A stretch of 64,000 nucleotides of DNA from VXNJ01 sp965249595 (GTDB lineage: Bacteria; Chloroflexota; UBA11872; VXNJ01), in NCBI GenBank assembly GCA_965249595.1, contig OZ252242.1, positions 868,001-932,000 on the forward strand, in the 5' to 3' direction. Shown in pieces: positions 53,039 through 61,909 of this stretch. A program made the position numbers and the translations under genes. Within the stretch, counting starts at the first letter, position 1. Every line of letters starts with the position of its first letter. The notes beneath the pieces are model-generated. The model saw only the letters and a list, made by a program, of their open reading frames with translations. It had not been told where the DNA came from and did no database searches.

Positions 53039-54202
53039 TTAGCGCAGGCCTTCGGGCGCCAGGTCGGCGATCGACCGGTCCAGTTCGTCCTGCGGGTCTT
53101 CACGGGTCCGCTGCGCAGTCGCCGGCAAGGGCGTGTCGAATTGGTAGCCGGGGTCTTCCTGCTGGCGGCCCCAAATGTGAAACATCTCCCGCCAGGCGCC
53201 GAACAAAGTACGCGGTTCGGGCACGTCATGCGAGATTGCCTTATGTAGCTTCTTGAGGTTGTAGCACGGCACGCCGGCGTACATGTGGTGCTCCAAATGC
53301 CAGTTCATGTGCCAGTAGATAAATTCGAGCGGCCAAATGAGAGTTATTGAGCGAACGCACTTACGAAAGTCGGGCGTGTTGTCCATCAATCCGCAATGCA
53401 TGGGAAGGCCGACGAAGTACAAGGCCCAGTTGGCGATGAAGGGGAAGAAGGTGAGGATGATCGGCAACACCCACTGCCCCGTCGCGACGGCGACTACCGC
53501 GATCGCGACATGGAATGCCAGCTGCCAGCGAGCCCAGATGATCGATTTGCGGAATTCGGCCGGTTGGTTGGCGTGGACCGCTTTGAGCCATTCGTGGGAG
53601 GGGATTTTGAGCGGACCGTGCACGCCCAGTGCGGTGCGGACTGTGAAGACGATGGTTGAAATCAAGCCGCCTTTGGCCAGGGTCCGTCCCGGTTGCGTGA
53701 AGACATTTACGGTAAACAGCTGCAACAGGAAGGTTTTGCCCACCGTCGGTTTGAGCGGCAGCAGCACCTCGCGGTCGCCCTCGGGGTGCAGGGTGTAGCG
53801 GTGGTGGAACGTGTGGCTGGCGTTGTAGTCGAAGGGATCGTACCAAGCCAGCATGCAAAAGACGTAGTTAAACCACCTGTTTAGCCACTTGGTCCTAAAT
53901 ACCGATCCGTGGCCGAGTTCGTGTGGGTTGGTACCGACGAAAAAGCTGCCGATCGTGCCGTGGATAAGCAGCGCCAGCGCAAATCCGACCCAGATCTGCT
54001 GCCACCAGAAAAAGTAGGTCAGGGCACCTGTGAACGCAAAAAGCCCTAGGTGGCCGCCGGCCTGCACCCAGCCATGGAGGTCGCTGCGGCGCGAAAGTTC
54101 CTTCAGGACGGCCCGGTCGATCGGGGACCGATACCATTCGATCCGCAGGCTCTTGCGCACGTCGGCCAGTGGCCGGTGACCAGAAACTTCCGCCGTATCC
54201 AT
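53039..54202 (-). CDS. Membrane fatty acid desaturase-like protein
   Basis: This is a di-iron membrane desaturase or hydroxylase of 387 residues. The three His boxes are HELGH (94-98), HTFHH (130-134) and HLEHH (302-306) in the context NWHLEHHMYAGVPCYNL. Four to five hydrophobic helices lie between them. It probably acts on fatty acyl chains or related lipids at the membrane, with the exact position and substrate unknown. A C-terminal fragment of a second, diverged copy lies about 280 bp upstream. The gene appears to be monocistronic. Confidence 0.9.
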   Translation of the reverse strand: MDTAEVSGHRPLADVRKSLRIEWYRSPIDRAVLKELSRRSDLHGWVQAGGHLGLFAFTGALTYFFWWQQIWVGFALALLIHGTIGSFFVGTNPHELGHGSVFRTKWLNRWFNYVFCMLAWYDPFDYNASHTFHHRYTLHPEGDREVLLPLKPTVGKTFLLQLFTVNVFTQPGRTLAKGGLISTIVFTVRTALGVHGPLKIPSHEWLKAVHANQPAEFRKSIIWARWQLAFHVAIAVVAVATGQWVLPIILTFFPFIANWALYFVGLPMHCGLMDNTPDFRKCVRSITLIWPLEFIYWHMNWHLEHHMYAGVPCYNLKKLHKAISHDVPEPRTLFGAWREMFHIWGRQQEDPGYQFDTPLPATAQRTREDPQDELDRSIADLAPEGLR

Positions 54203-54478
54203 GTTTGCCCCCGCTCCGCTCAGGTTGTAGCGACGCCGACCAAAGGATTCAACCCTTTCGGGACCGAGTCAACAACCGCCAACACTTTGTTCCACTTCCG
54301 TGGAGTCGTTACGCCAAATATATATGCCCGGCGGCCGACACCAAAGCCAATGCGCGGTCCCCCAGCAATTTGGTCTAGCGGCCGCCCGGGGAAGGGACGC
54401 AGCCAGCTACGCCAATCCTTTGAAGAGGGCGCGCGCTGGGTTCGCAACCGTCCGCGGCGCGGGCGCGGATCGAAACGA

Positions 54479-54658
54479 TCAGGACAGCTCTTTGGGCGCC
54501 AAATCGCCGATTGAAGCTTCAAGCGCATGTGGTTTGTCGCTGCCAACCCGGCCGGTACCTTGCGGCAGCGGAGCGTCGAACTGGTAGTCTGGGTCCTCTT
54601 GCTGACGGTCCCAGATCTCGTACATCTCACGGCAGCTTACAAGCGTGCGCGGGATCAC
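54479..54658 (-). pseudogene. C-terminal fragment of a second fatty acid desaturase
   Basis: The minus-strand frame from about 54658 reads IPRTLVSCREMYEIWDRQ, then QEDPDYQFDAPLP, and ends ASIGDLAPKELS. This aligns with the last 55 or so residues of the intact neighbour (PRTLFGAWREMFHIWGRQ, QEDPGYQFDTPLP, RSIADLAPEGL). Everything upstream, including all three His boxes, is missing, and an in-frame stop lies a short way before. It is a remnant of a paralogue, not a simple recent copy, since about one third of residues differ. Confidence 0.8.
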
Positions 54659-54746
54659 CCCAACTGGGGTGAAATAAATGGTTGCAATTTTCGATTACAT
54701 TATTTGGTGAGGCAACGTGCCGGCCAGAGTATTAGTCGTTGTTCAC

Positions 54747-54805
54747 CGATCCCGACCGCAAATGAGGACTGATCGGCCCCAAATCGGGTTGACTGGATGG
54801 GCTGG
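54747..54805 (-). repeat. Imperfect repeat, copy 2, abutting the group II intron
   Basis: This stretch is similar to 52456-52513. The similarity stops at 54805, within a base or two of the intron 3' end predicted from the domain VI branch point. The copy is therefore likely the 3' exon of the intron insertion site. Confidence 0.5.
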
Positions 54806-54807
54806 CT

Positions 54808-54877
54808 CGCGGTAGGGAAAGCCGTTGCCGGCCTCCCCCCGCGCGGATCCGTACGTGCGCGTTAACGCATACGGCTC
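54808..54877 (-). ncRNA. Group II intron domains V and VI
   Basis: Domain V (54877-54846) reads GAGCCGTATGCG, a TTAA loop, and a returning strand ending ACGGATC. It closely matches the common domain V pattern, except that the third pair is G-A instead of the usual G-U. After a two-base linker, domain VI (54843-54808) folds into a ten-pair stem GGGGAGGCCG/CGGCTTTCCC with a GCAA loop. A basal CGCGG/CCGCG stem follows, with a bulged TA whose A (54813) is the expected branch point. Confidence 0.82.
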
Positions 54878-56364
54878 TTAGCTTGAGTGTTTGACGGCAA
54901 AACGTGCGGCGGGCCATGGGTGGATGATTTTGACGGGCGGCCAGAGCTGGTCACACCGCGCGTGTAAGCGATCCCAATTGGTTTGGTCTTTATGCGAGCG
55001 GCGACGCATGGTGCGCTTCCAGAGCCATTGCAACCTCTGCCGAAATCGGCAAAGGCTTTTATAGCTGGTGGGAACGGCGTAGTAGCCGAGCCACCCCCGC
55101 AGCACCTTTGCGAGCCATTTGCCGGTTTGCACCGGATCGTCATGCATGCGCAGGCGTAATATCTGCTTGACCGCCTTTAGGGTGCGTCCAACGCGTTTGG
55201 CGGAGGGCTTGCGTCCCAGCATAAAAGTCCCTGATCGGCTGCTCCGGCAGTAGTGCGTCAGACCGAGGAAGGTAAATGTCTCCGGTCGTCTTTCGCCTCG
55301 TAGGCGGCGGTCAGCCGTCGCATTCTTGCCGAACTCGATAAGGCGGGTCTTGGCGGGGGCAATCTCCAGTGAATGCTCTCTTAGCCTGTCGGTTACATCC
55401 TTTAGAAATCTCTCCGCATCGCTGCGGAGCTGAAAATCCCAGTACGAAGTCGTCGGCGTATCTGACCATGTAGGCCTGACCGACGGCTGTTCGTGGTCGC
55501 CATGTCCGCGCGAACCATTGATCTAAGACGCCATGCAGGTAGACATTGGCAAGCAGCGGCGATATCGGCGCTCCCTGCGGTGTGTCCCTGGCGCTGTCCA
55601 CGATCAGTCCCGCTTCTATGACTCCGGCGCGTAGCCACTTGCGGATGAGGCGGAGGACTCGGGGGTCGCCGATGCGATCGCCAAGGAACGTCATTAGACG
55701 TTCCCGGTCGAGATGATCAAAGAACCCCTTGATGCCCACTTCCACTATCCAGTTGACCTTGCGCCGTTCGATGGTGTAGGCCAGTGCGTCCAGCGCGTCA
55801 TGCGCTGAGCGCTTGGGCCGAAACCCATAGCTAAATCCGGCAAACTGAAGATTCGTAGATCGGGTTCAGGAGGTTGTCTACCACTGCCCGCTGGACGATC
55901 TTGTCCTCCAACGATGCGATACCAAGCTTTCGCACGCCGCCGCCCGGTTCGGGTATCTCCACCCTGCGGACGGGGGTTGCCCGGTACGTTCCCTTGTGTA
56001 CGCGGTCGGCAAGATCGTCAAGCTTGACGATCAGGTCTTTCTCGTACATGTGCCACGTTATCCCGTCGATGCCGGGGGCCGCCTTTGGCTTTAACGCCTC
56101 GAAGGCCCGGTATAGCGATTCGGGGTTTATGTGGTGTAGGAGCGCGGTAAGCTTCTCCTTCGGATTTGCCCTTACGTATTGCCGTATCCGCTCGGCTCCG
56201 GTCAACGCGGGTTCCAGACTCGGTGTTCTGTCCGCGCCATCGCTCTGCCGATTCCTCTTGCTTCCGGCCCTTGGCTCCGCCGACTCCGCCGGAGATTGCT
56301 CTCCCTTGTTCGTCGTCATCTTTGCTACTACGGCCGGATCAGACTTCTGCGCATCGTTCATCAT
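54878..56364 (-). pseudogene. Group II intron reverse transcriptase/maturase, two frameshifts
   Basis: Three frames together encode a reverse transcriptase of about 494 residues. The first (from 56364) has KPKAAPGIDGITWHMYEKDL and GVRKLGIASLEDKIVQ. After an extra base near 55845 the second frame gives FAGFSYGFRPKRSAHDA, GIKGFFDHLD and the active site YADDFVLGF. After an extra T near 55432 the third frame gives QLRSDAERFLKDVTDRL, LGLTHYC and the maturase domain (GWLGYYAVPTSYKSL). No C-terminal HNH endonuclease domain is present. The stop codon abuts domain V. Both insertions place a T before CAG. Confidence 0.88.
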
Positions 56365-56738
56365 CAGCTACGGTTACCCCCTTCCCGATGCGGCCCCGAC
56401 ATGCGACTTGTCGGGGCGATGCGCAGACCTCCCAGGTCCCGGCCAAGGACGTACGTACGGGCCTGAGTTCTTCGACACCGCCGAGTCCGTCTGCGACTGA
56501 CCTTAGCGTCGCAGGCGGTGTTGCCTTCATCAATTTCAAGAGACTCGGCACTCGGGACAACCCGTATTACGGTGCTCAATAACTCCGCCCGCATGCGCCA
56601 CTGCCAACGCTTCGCCGACTGCCTCGCGGCAGCCTGCGCATGACTCGTGGTTGTCGTGGAATGGCTCCTTCCTTTCAACATGGCGGGCTTGCACCGCCGT
56701 CCTTGACCAGTTAGCCTGGCCGATCTGAAATATGCGGG

Positions 56739-57599
56739 CTAGCCTGACCGCTTGGCCCTGGCCCGGTCGCGTAGCTCGCGCATACCCAGCGTGGAGATCC
56801 CGCGCGCGCCGAAAATTTCAGACAGTTCGCCGCCGCTTGCAAAGAGATAGCGTTCGGAATCTCGCTGCATCCAATCCGCCGCGAATCCCTTTAGTTCTTC
56901 ATCGCCTAACGCCGAGTGCAGGATGAAGTAATTGGAGCCTTCGATCAAGCGGTCGATTCGCTGGGTGTGGTGGTGTTTGGCCACAAACGGGTTGTACCAG
57001 GGGGTGTCGGCCTCCACGAACTGGAATACCGGAAAGCCGCGGTCCTCGACCGCCAGGGCCAGGGCGTCGACCTCATCCGGGTCGGTGCGCATCCCGTGCT
57101 GGGTGAGCATCTCCGCCGGCAGGTCGCGCGACAGCACCAGGACCGGCAGGTCGTACTCTAGGGCCAACTCGACATAATCCCGGTAGAAGGCCTTATCCCA
57201 GGCGGTTCCCATATGGGCGTCGACATGGGTGACGTCGACGCCGGTCGACAGCAGCAATTCCAATTGCGCCCGCATCTCGCGCTTGACCTCGGCGGGATCG
57301 GCATGGGCGATTGTTTGGCGCGACTTCTGCCAGAGAAACCCGTCTTCGTCACAGAGACTGGGGACGTCGTTGAGCACCGGGCCCCAGCGAAACGTCGGAA
57401 ATTCTGAGTTGAGGGTAATGTGGCATCCGACATCCAACTCTGGTCGGGCCAGGGCGATCTGGACCATTTCCTCATAACCCGGACAGGGGACCATGATTGA
57501 TCCGCAGGTGGCCGCCCCGTCCATTGCCTCGACTGCGCCCAGATTGGCCGGCCGCGACATGCCGAGGTCGTCCACGTGGATTACGGTGTAGTTGCCCAT
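56739..57599 (-). CDS. ChbG/YdjC-family carbohydrate deacetylase, copy 1
   Basis: The 286-residue protein belongs to the YdjC/ChbG family, metal-dependent deacetylases acting on acetylated sugars such as diacetylchitobiose. The metal-site motifs are VIHVDDLGMS near residue 6, GCHITLNSEF (about 58-67) and THVDAHMGT (about 122-130). The C-terminal FILHSALGDEELKG holds a further conserved His. It lies downstream of a paralogue on the same strand with a 55-bp gap, and just before the group II intron. Confidence 0.87.
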   Translation of the reverse strand: MGNYTVIHVDDLGMSRPANLGAVEAMDGAATCGSIMVPCPGYEEMVQIALARPELDVGCHITLNSEFPTFRWGPVLNDVPSLCDEDGFLWQKSRQTIAHADPAEVKREMRAQLELLLSTGVDVTHVDAHMGTAWDKAFYRDYVELALEYDLPVLVLSRDLPAEMLTQHGMRTDPDEVDALALAVEDRGFPVFQFVEADTPWYNPFVAKHHHTQRIDRLIEGSNYFILHSALGDEELKGFAADWMQRDSERYLFASGGELSEIFGARGISTLGMRELRDRARAKRSG

Positions 57600-57654
57600 T
57601 TGTGCTTACGCTCCAGGTATGGTGTGTCGGCCATGGAGATCGGCGGCCATTTGA

Positions 57655-58536
57655 TCAGTTGCTTTGCGTTTGACGGATCGCCGCCAGGTAACCGGAATAG
57701 TCGATGCTGACGATGCCCATGTCGGCAATTGAGGCCTCGATCGGCCCGCCGGCAGCGTACAGATAGCGCTCCGCGTCGCGCATCATCCAGTCGGGTGCGA
57801 ATTCCTTCAGGGCGGCGGTTGGATAAGCCGAATGAATGGCCATGTAATTTAGGCCGGGCCTGCACATCGCTAGTCTCCCCTGGTTGTGTTCGGCGGCCAC
57901 GTACGGGTTGTACCAAGGAGTGCCCGGGATCGATCGGTCGAAAACCGGATTGCCGCGGGCGGCCATCCGGTCGAGCGTCGCCTCATAGTGGGCTTGATCC
58001 CAGCGCAGACCGTGCTCGAGGTTTATGTATTCGCCGGATGCGTCCGGTTGGCGCCGCAGCAGGACCGGGAGTGAGAATTCGGCCCCCAATTCGACGAAGT
58101 CGTCGAAGAACTTGCGGTCGATGGCGGTGCCCATGTGAGCGTCGATATGGGTCAGCGCCACTCCGCCATCGAGCAGGTAACTGACCTGGGCCCGCATCTC
58201 GGCGGCAACCGCGGCCTGATCGGCAAATTCAATCGTCTCGCGCGATGTCTGAAACATATTGCCGCTGCTGTCGCAGAGTGAATCCGATTCGGCAAGCAGG
58301 GGGCGCCAACGGTAGTCGGGGAATTCGGCGTTCAGGGTAATGTGGCAACCGATGTCCAAGTCGGTGCGTTCGCGGGCAATGGCGATCATCTCGTCGGCTG
58401 CCGGGCAGGGAGCCATGATCGAACCGGATTTGGCGGCGCCTTCCAGGGCCTCTATCCCGCCGCGATTGGCCGCCTCTGACATCCCTAAATCGTCAACGTG
58501 GATCATCACCACGATCGGTTCAGTCAACGGTCTCAT
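57655..58536 (-). CDS. ChbG/YdjC-family carbohydrate deacetylase, copy 2
   Basis: This is a paralogue of the downstream gene, with MIHVDDLGMS, GCHITLNAEF, THIDAHMGT and the late MAIHSAYPTAALKEF at equivalent positions. The product has about 293 residues from the ATG at 58536. A TTG at 58527 has better spacing from GGGAG and may be the true start. The frame also opens earlier, at 58557. The two copies probably act on related substrates. It is divergent from the Gfo/Idh/MocA dehydrogenase. Confidence 0.86.
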   Translation of the reverse strand: MRPLTEPIVVMIHVDDLGMSEAANRGGIEALEGAAKSGSIMAPCPAADEMIAIARERTDLDIGCHITLNAEFPDYRWRPLLAESDSLCDSSGNMFQTSRETIEFADQAAVAAEMRAQVSYLLDGGVALTHIDAHMGTAIDRKFFDDFVELGAEFSLPVLLRRQPDASGEYINLEHGLRWDQAHYEATLDRMAARGNPVFDRSIPGTPWYNPYVAAEHNQGRLAMCRPGLNYMAIHSAYPTAALKEFAPDWMMRDAERYLYAAGGPIEASIADMGIVSIDYSGYLAAIRQTQSN

Positions 58537-58770
58537 CTCCCAGCAAGTGCACTGCAACTCAAATTTAGTTTGGGACAGGCCGTTATGGAATCAATTGGCA
58601 TTTGAAGTGGGATATGAAATTTGGGCGGTGTCGGGTCACTCTTTGAAGGTGGCGCGATGCAGTGAGATGTCAATCGCGCCCGGGCGACATCGAAGCTATC
58701 AGGATAATCCGGGCTGCTGCTAATTGATCGCACTTTCAGCGTAATTGTTCACATTCAATAAGGATTAATC

Positions 58771-59829
58771 GTGCCCGAAAAGCTAGGCGTCGGAATCATC
58801 GGCACGGGAAGCATCGCCGAAATGTGCCATATTCCCGGCTACCAGGGGTTGTCCGAGAAGGTCGAGATTCGCGCCGTGGCCGATGTAATTGGCGAGCGGG
58901 CAGAGGCTGTCGCGGCCAGAAACAACATTGCCAAGGCGTTCGACGATCATCGCCGTTTGCTCGAACTTGCCGAGATTGATCTGGTCTCGGTCTGTGTTCC
59001 GCCGTTTAAGCATCGCGACTGCGCGATCGATGCTCTGGAAGCGGGGAAACACGTTCTGTGCGAGAAGCCGATGGCCATGAACGCCGATGAAGCGGCCGAG
59101 ATGATCGCAGCGTCCGAGCGGGCCGACCGGTTGCTTTCGGTCCAGTTTCAAACGCGTCAGACTCCGCAGGCCCAACTGCTCAAGCGCGAGGTTGACGCCG
59201 GCCAGTTCGGCCATATTTACTTCGCCCGCGCCCAGTATCTGCGCCGCCGTGGGATACCTTCATGGGGAATGTTTCACCGACATGAGTTCAATGGCGGCGG
59301 AGCGCTTATCGATGTTGGCGTGCACATCCTCGACCTGGCCCTTTATTTGATGGGATCACCCAAGCCGGTGGCCGCTTTCGGGACGACTTTTGATCGATTT
59401 GGCAAACGTGATGACATCTACAACCCATGGGGTCCCCACAATCACACCGACTTTGATGTCGACGATTCGGCGTTCGCGACCGTCAAATTCGATAACGGCG
59501 CGGTCGTAAATCTCGAGTGCTCGTGGGCGATCAACCTGGAACAAGAATCCCAGCAGCTCATGCTGGCCGGTGATCAGGCCGGGGCCCAGGTTTATCCGCT
59601 CAAGATTTTTAAAGATGACGGCGCGTCGCTTTACGACATTGAGCCGACATCGCTGGTGGATCTCGATTACAAGGCCCAGCACGCCGCGGCCATCGCCCGC
59701 TTTGTCGACGCGGTATCCGGCGACGGGCCATTGCCGGTCATGCCGGCCCAGGCCCGGGCAGTGACCCAGATCATCGATGCAATCTACCAGTCATCGGCCA
59801 CCGGCGAGCTGGCCGTGATCGGCGATTGA
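58771..59829 (+). CDS. Gfo/Idh/MocA-family oxidoreductase
   Basis: The 352-residue protein is an NAD(P)-dependent dehydrogenase of the sugar/inositol dehydrogenase superfamily. The Rossmann motif is GVGIIGTGSIAE, the conserved EKP is in HVLCEKPMAMN (about 94-104), and GGGALIDVGVHILDLALYL carries the catalytic-region Asp and His. The start is a GTG preceded by AAGGAT. It overlaps the nucleotidyltransferase gene as TTGA. Together with the divergent ChbG pair it suggests handling of modified sugars; the substrate is unknown. Confidence 0.91.
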   Translation: MPEKLGVGIIGTGSIAEMCHIPGYQGLSEKVEIRAVADVIGERAEAVAARNNIAKAFDDHRRLLELAEIDLVSVCVPPFKHRDCAIDALEAGKHVLCEKPMAMNADEAAEMIAASERADRLLSVQFQTRQTPQAQLLKREVDAGQFGHIYFARAQYLRRRGIPSWGMFHRHEFNGGGALIDVGVHILDLALYLMGSPKPVAAFGTTFDRFGKRDDIYNPWGPHNHTDFDVDDSAFATVKFDNGAVVNLECSWAINLEQESQQLMLAGDQAGAQVYPLKIFKDDGASLYDIEPTSLVDLDYKAQHAAAIARFVDAVSGDGPLPVMPAQARAVTQIIDAIYQSSATGELAVIGD

Positions 59830-60548
59830 GCATCACCAACGTAGCCGCGGTGTTGCTGGCGGCGGGTAGCTCCGCGCGCATGGAGCGGCCCAAGGGGCTG
59901 CTCGACTGGGGCGGGATGCCGCTGGTGCGCTGGCAGGCCGAGCAGCTCCTGGCCGGCGGCGTTGACGAAGTGGTGGTTGTCACCGGTGCGGACCCGGAGC
60001 CGTTGGCCTCGGCGTTGGCCAATTTGGACCGGGTGCGCACGGTGGAAAACTCAGATCATGCGACCGGACGGTCAAGCTCGGTGCGCTGCGGCACGGCCGC
60101 GGTCTTAGAGAGCGCCCAAGCCCTCTATTGCAACGTCGACCAGCCGTTACCCGCCGATCTGACTGCAATATTGCTGGCCGCCGCCGGCAATAACCCTTGC
60201 GCGGCCATCATCTGCCCTACCGTCGCCGGAGAGCGGATCCACCCGGTTATCTTGCGAGCGGCCCTCTACGACGAACTCTTAGCCGTCGAGGAGGAATCGC
60301 AGGGGCTGCGGGCGGTCCTCTCGACTCACGGAGAGGACTTGGCCACCGTCGAAGTTGATCCGGGACTGCGGCCGCCGCATTTCAACTACTTTGCCGAATA
60401 TGAATCGGCCCACGCCGCCGCATTTGGCGAGGGCGCCTTGGCCAGATCGGAGCGCGAGAGTTCCAGCGGAAAAAGCTTGGAGGGATTGAGCAGCCGGTGT
60501 GGCGCCAACGCGTCGCGCACGTTGACCATTGCGTCCAACGATGGCTGA
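59826..60548 (+). CDS. MobA/MocA-like nucleotidyltransferase
   Basis: The product resembles the MocA (molybdenum cofactor cytidylyltransferase-like) group of NTP transferases. It has the N-terminal LAAGSSARMERPKGLL (about 10-25), the metal-binding region YCNVDQPLP, and GERIHPVILRA. The start is a TTG overlapping the previous stop. Conserved sequence ends around residue 195-200. The last 40-odd residues (Ser/Arg-rich) are encoded antisense to the 3' end of glcD, suggesting the original stop was lost. A link to a molybdenum dehydrogenase is not supported by neighbours. Confidence 0.82.
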   Translation: MSITNVAAVLLAAGSSARMERPKGLLDWGGMPLVRWQAEQLLAGGVDEVVVVTGADPEPLASALANLDRVRTVENSDHATGRSSSVRCGTAAVLESAQALYCNVDQPLPADLTAILLAAAGNNPCAAIICPTVAGERIHPVILRAALYDELLAVEEESQGLRAVLSTHGEDLATVEVDPGLRPPHFNYFAEYESAHAAAFGEGALARSERESSSGKSLEGLSSRCGANASRTLTIASNDG

Positions 60549-61900
60549 TCGAGCAACTGGCCGAGCAGCATGTTTTTTTCCATGCCGAGGCCGTGTTCGC
60601 CGGTAAGGGTCCCACCGACGTCCATGCAGGCCTTTAGGATCTCGGCACCCGCGGCTTTGACCCGCTCCAGCGAACCCGGTTCCCCCTGGCGGTCGAACAG
60701 GATCGTCGGGTGAATGTTGCCGTCGCCGGCATGAAAGACGTTCATTATCTTGAGGTTGAATTTCTCGCCAATCTCGCCTACCGCATCGATGATCTCCGGC
60801 AATCGGGTGCGCGGCACCACGCCATCCTGCACGTAGAAGTCCGGCGCTAATACCCCTATCGCTCCGAATGCGCCCTTGCGCGCTTTCCACAAGTCCTCAC
60901 GTTCGCTGTCGTCTCGCGCGCGGCGCGATTCGATAAGACCGTCGCTGGCGCGGCAGATCTCCTCGATGCGGGCCATGTCGTCGTCAAGGCCTTCTTCGAT
61001 TCCTTCAACCTCGACCACCATCACCGCCCCGGCGTCGCTGGGTATTCCGGCCGTAGGCACCCAGCCGGCCACAGCCTGGGCGCAGGGCTGATCCATCAGT
61101 TCACAGGCCGCGGGAACGATCCCGGCGCCAATGATTTCGGATACCACCCGGCAAGCCGCCCTCACCGATCGGAAACTGGCCAAAAGGGTGCGGGCGTTTT
61201 CGGGGAGTCGCAGCAAACTCACGGTTATCGCGGTGACGATTCCCAGGGTGCCTTCTGATCCGACCATCAGGCCGGTAAGGTCGTAACCGGCCACCTCGCG
61301 CGAAGCGGCCATCTGGACAATTTCTCCGTCCGCAGTTACCCATTCGAGGGCCAGTACGTGGTTGGAAGTTACCCCGTAGGCCAAGGTGTGTGGGCCGCCG
61401 GCGTTGGTGCCCACGTTGCCGCCGATCGTGCATGACTTTTGCGATGACGGGTCGGGAGCGTAGTAGAGGCCGTGGCGGTGGGCGGCGTGCGAAATGTCGA
61501 GCTGAACCACTCCCGGTTGCACCAACGCCGTGCGCGAGAGCGGATCGATTTTCAGGATCTGGTTCATCCGGGCGGTGGTCAATACGACGCCGGCCTCGGC
61601 CGGCACTGCGGTGCCAGAGAGCGAAGTACCGGCTCCGCGGGCCACCAGCGGGGCATGGTGGCGACGGCACAAACGGACGGTTTCGGCGATCTGGGCGGTG
61701 GTCTCAGGCATCGCCACCAGGTCGCAGGCGTGGCGATCCGTCGAGCCGTCGGACTCGTACAGCATGGTCTGGTAGGGCTGATCGAGCACGTTGTCGCGAC
61801 CGAGCGCCTCCCGTAATTCGCGGGCCAGGACCCCCACATCGTAGTTCGCCGCCGAATGCTTCAGTGCGCTCTCGGCGGGGTGGGAGGTCACGCTGGCCAT
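60386..61900 (-). CDS. glcD: FAD-linked oxidase, glycolate oxidase GlcD type
   Basis: The 504-residue protein is a flavoprotein of the GlcD/D-lactate dehydrogenase type. The FAD-binding domain has PLVARGAGTSLSGTAVP, GGNVGTNAGGPHTLAYGVT and GSEGTLGIVT. The C-terminal oxidase domain has FHAGDGNIHP and the GEHGLG motif (TGEHGLGMEK). It oxidises glycolate, D-lactate or another 2-hydroxy acid. A GlcE-like partner lies about 770 bp away on the opposite strand. The 3' end overlaps the converging nucleotidyltransferase gene by 163 bases. Confidence 0.94.
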   Translation of the reverse strand: MASVTSHPAESALKHSAANYDVGVLARELREALGRDNVLDQPYQTMLYESDGSTDRHACDLVAMPETTAQIAETVRLCRRHHAPLVARGAGTSLSGTAVPAEAGVVLTTARMNQILKIDPLSRTALVQPGVVQLDISHAAHRHGLYYAPDPSSQKSCTIGGNVGTNAGGPHTLAYGVTSNHVLALEWVTADGEIVQMAASREVAGYDLTGLMVGSEGTLGIVTAITVSLLRLPENARTLLASFRSVRAACRVVSEIIGAGIVPAACELMDQPCAQAVAGWVPTAGIPSDAGAVMVVEVEGIEEGLDDDMARIEEICRASDGLIESRRARDDSEREDLWKARKGAFGAIGVLAPDFYVQDGVVPRTRLPEIIDAVGEIGEKFNLKIMNVFHAGDGNIHPTILFDRQGEPGSLERVKAAGAEILKACMDVGGTLTGEHGLGMEKNMLLGQLLDQPSLDAMVNVRDALAPHRLLNPSKLFPLELSRSDLAKAPSPNAAAWADSYSAK

Positions 61901-61909
61901 TGGGATGTC

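Larger units (their letters stand above)
54806..56694 (-). mobile_element. Group II intron with reverse transcriptase
   Basis: A retroelement of about 1.9 kb on the minus strand. The 3' end is defined by clear domain V and VI hairpins just after the reverse transcriptase stop. The 5' end is tentative: GTGC at 56694, followed by a structured GC-rich stretch of some 330 bases before the reverse transcriptase (domains I-III). The canonical GTGCG is GTGCA here, and the 3' end is not a clean AY, so boundaries may be off by several bases. It is inserted about 45 bp after the stop of the ChbG gene. The encoded protein is broken, so it may be immobile unless helped in trans. Confidence 0.82.

Noticed and set aside
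54732..54917. Minus-strand frame spanning the intron 3' end
   Set aside because: It crosses domains V and VI of the group II intron and has no protein-like features.
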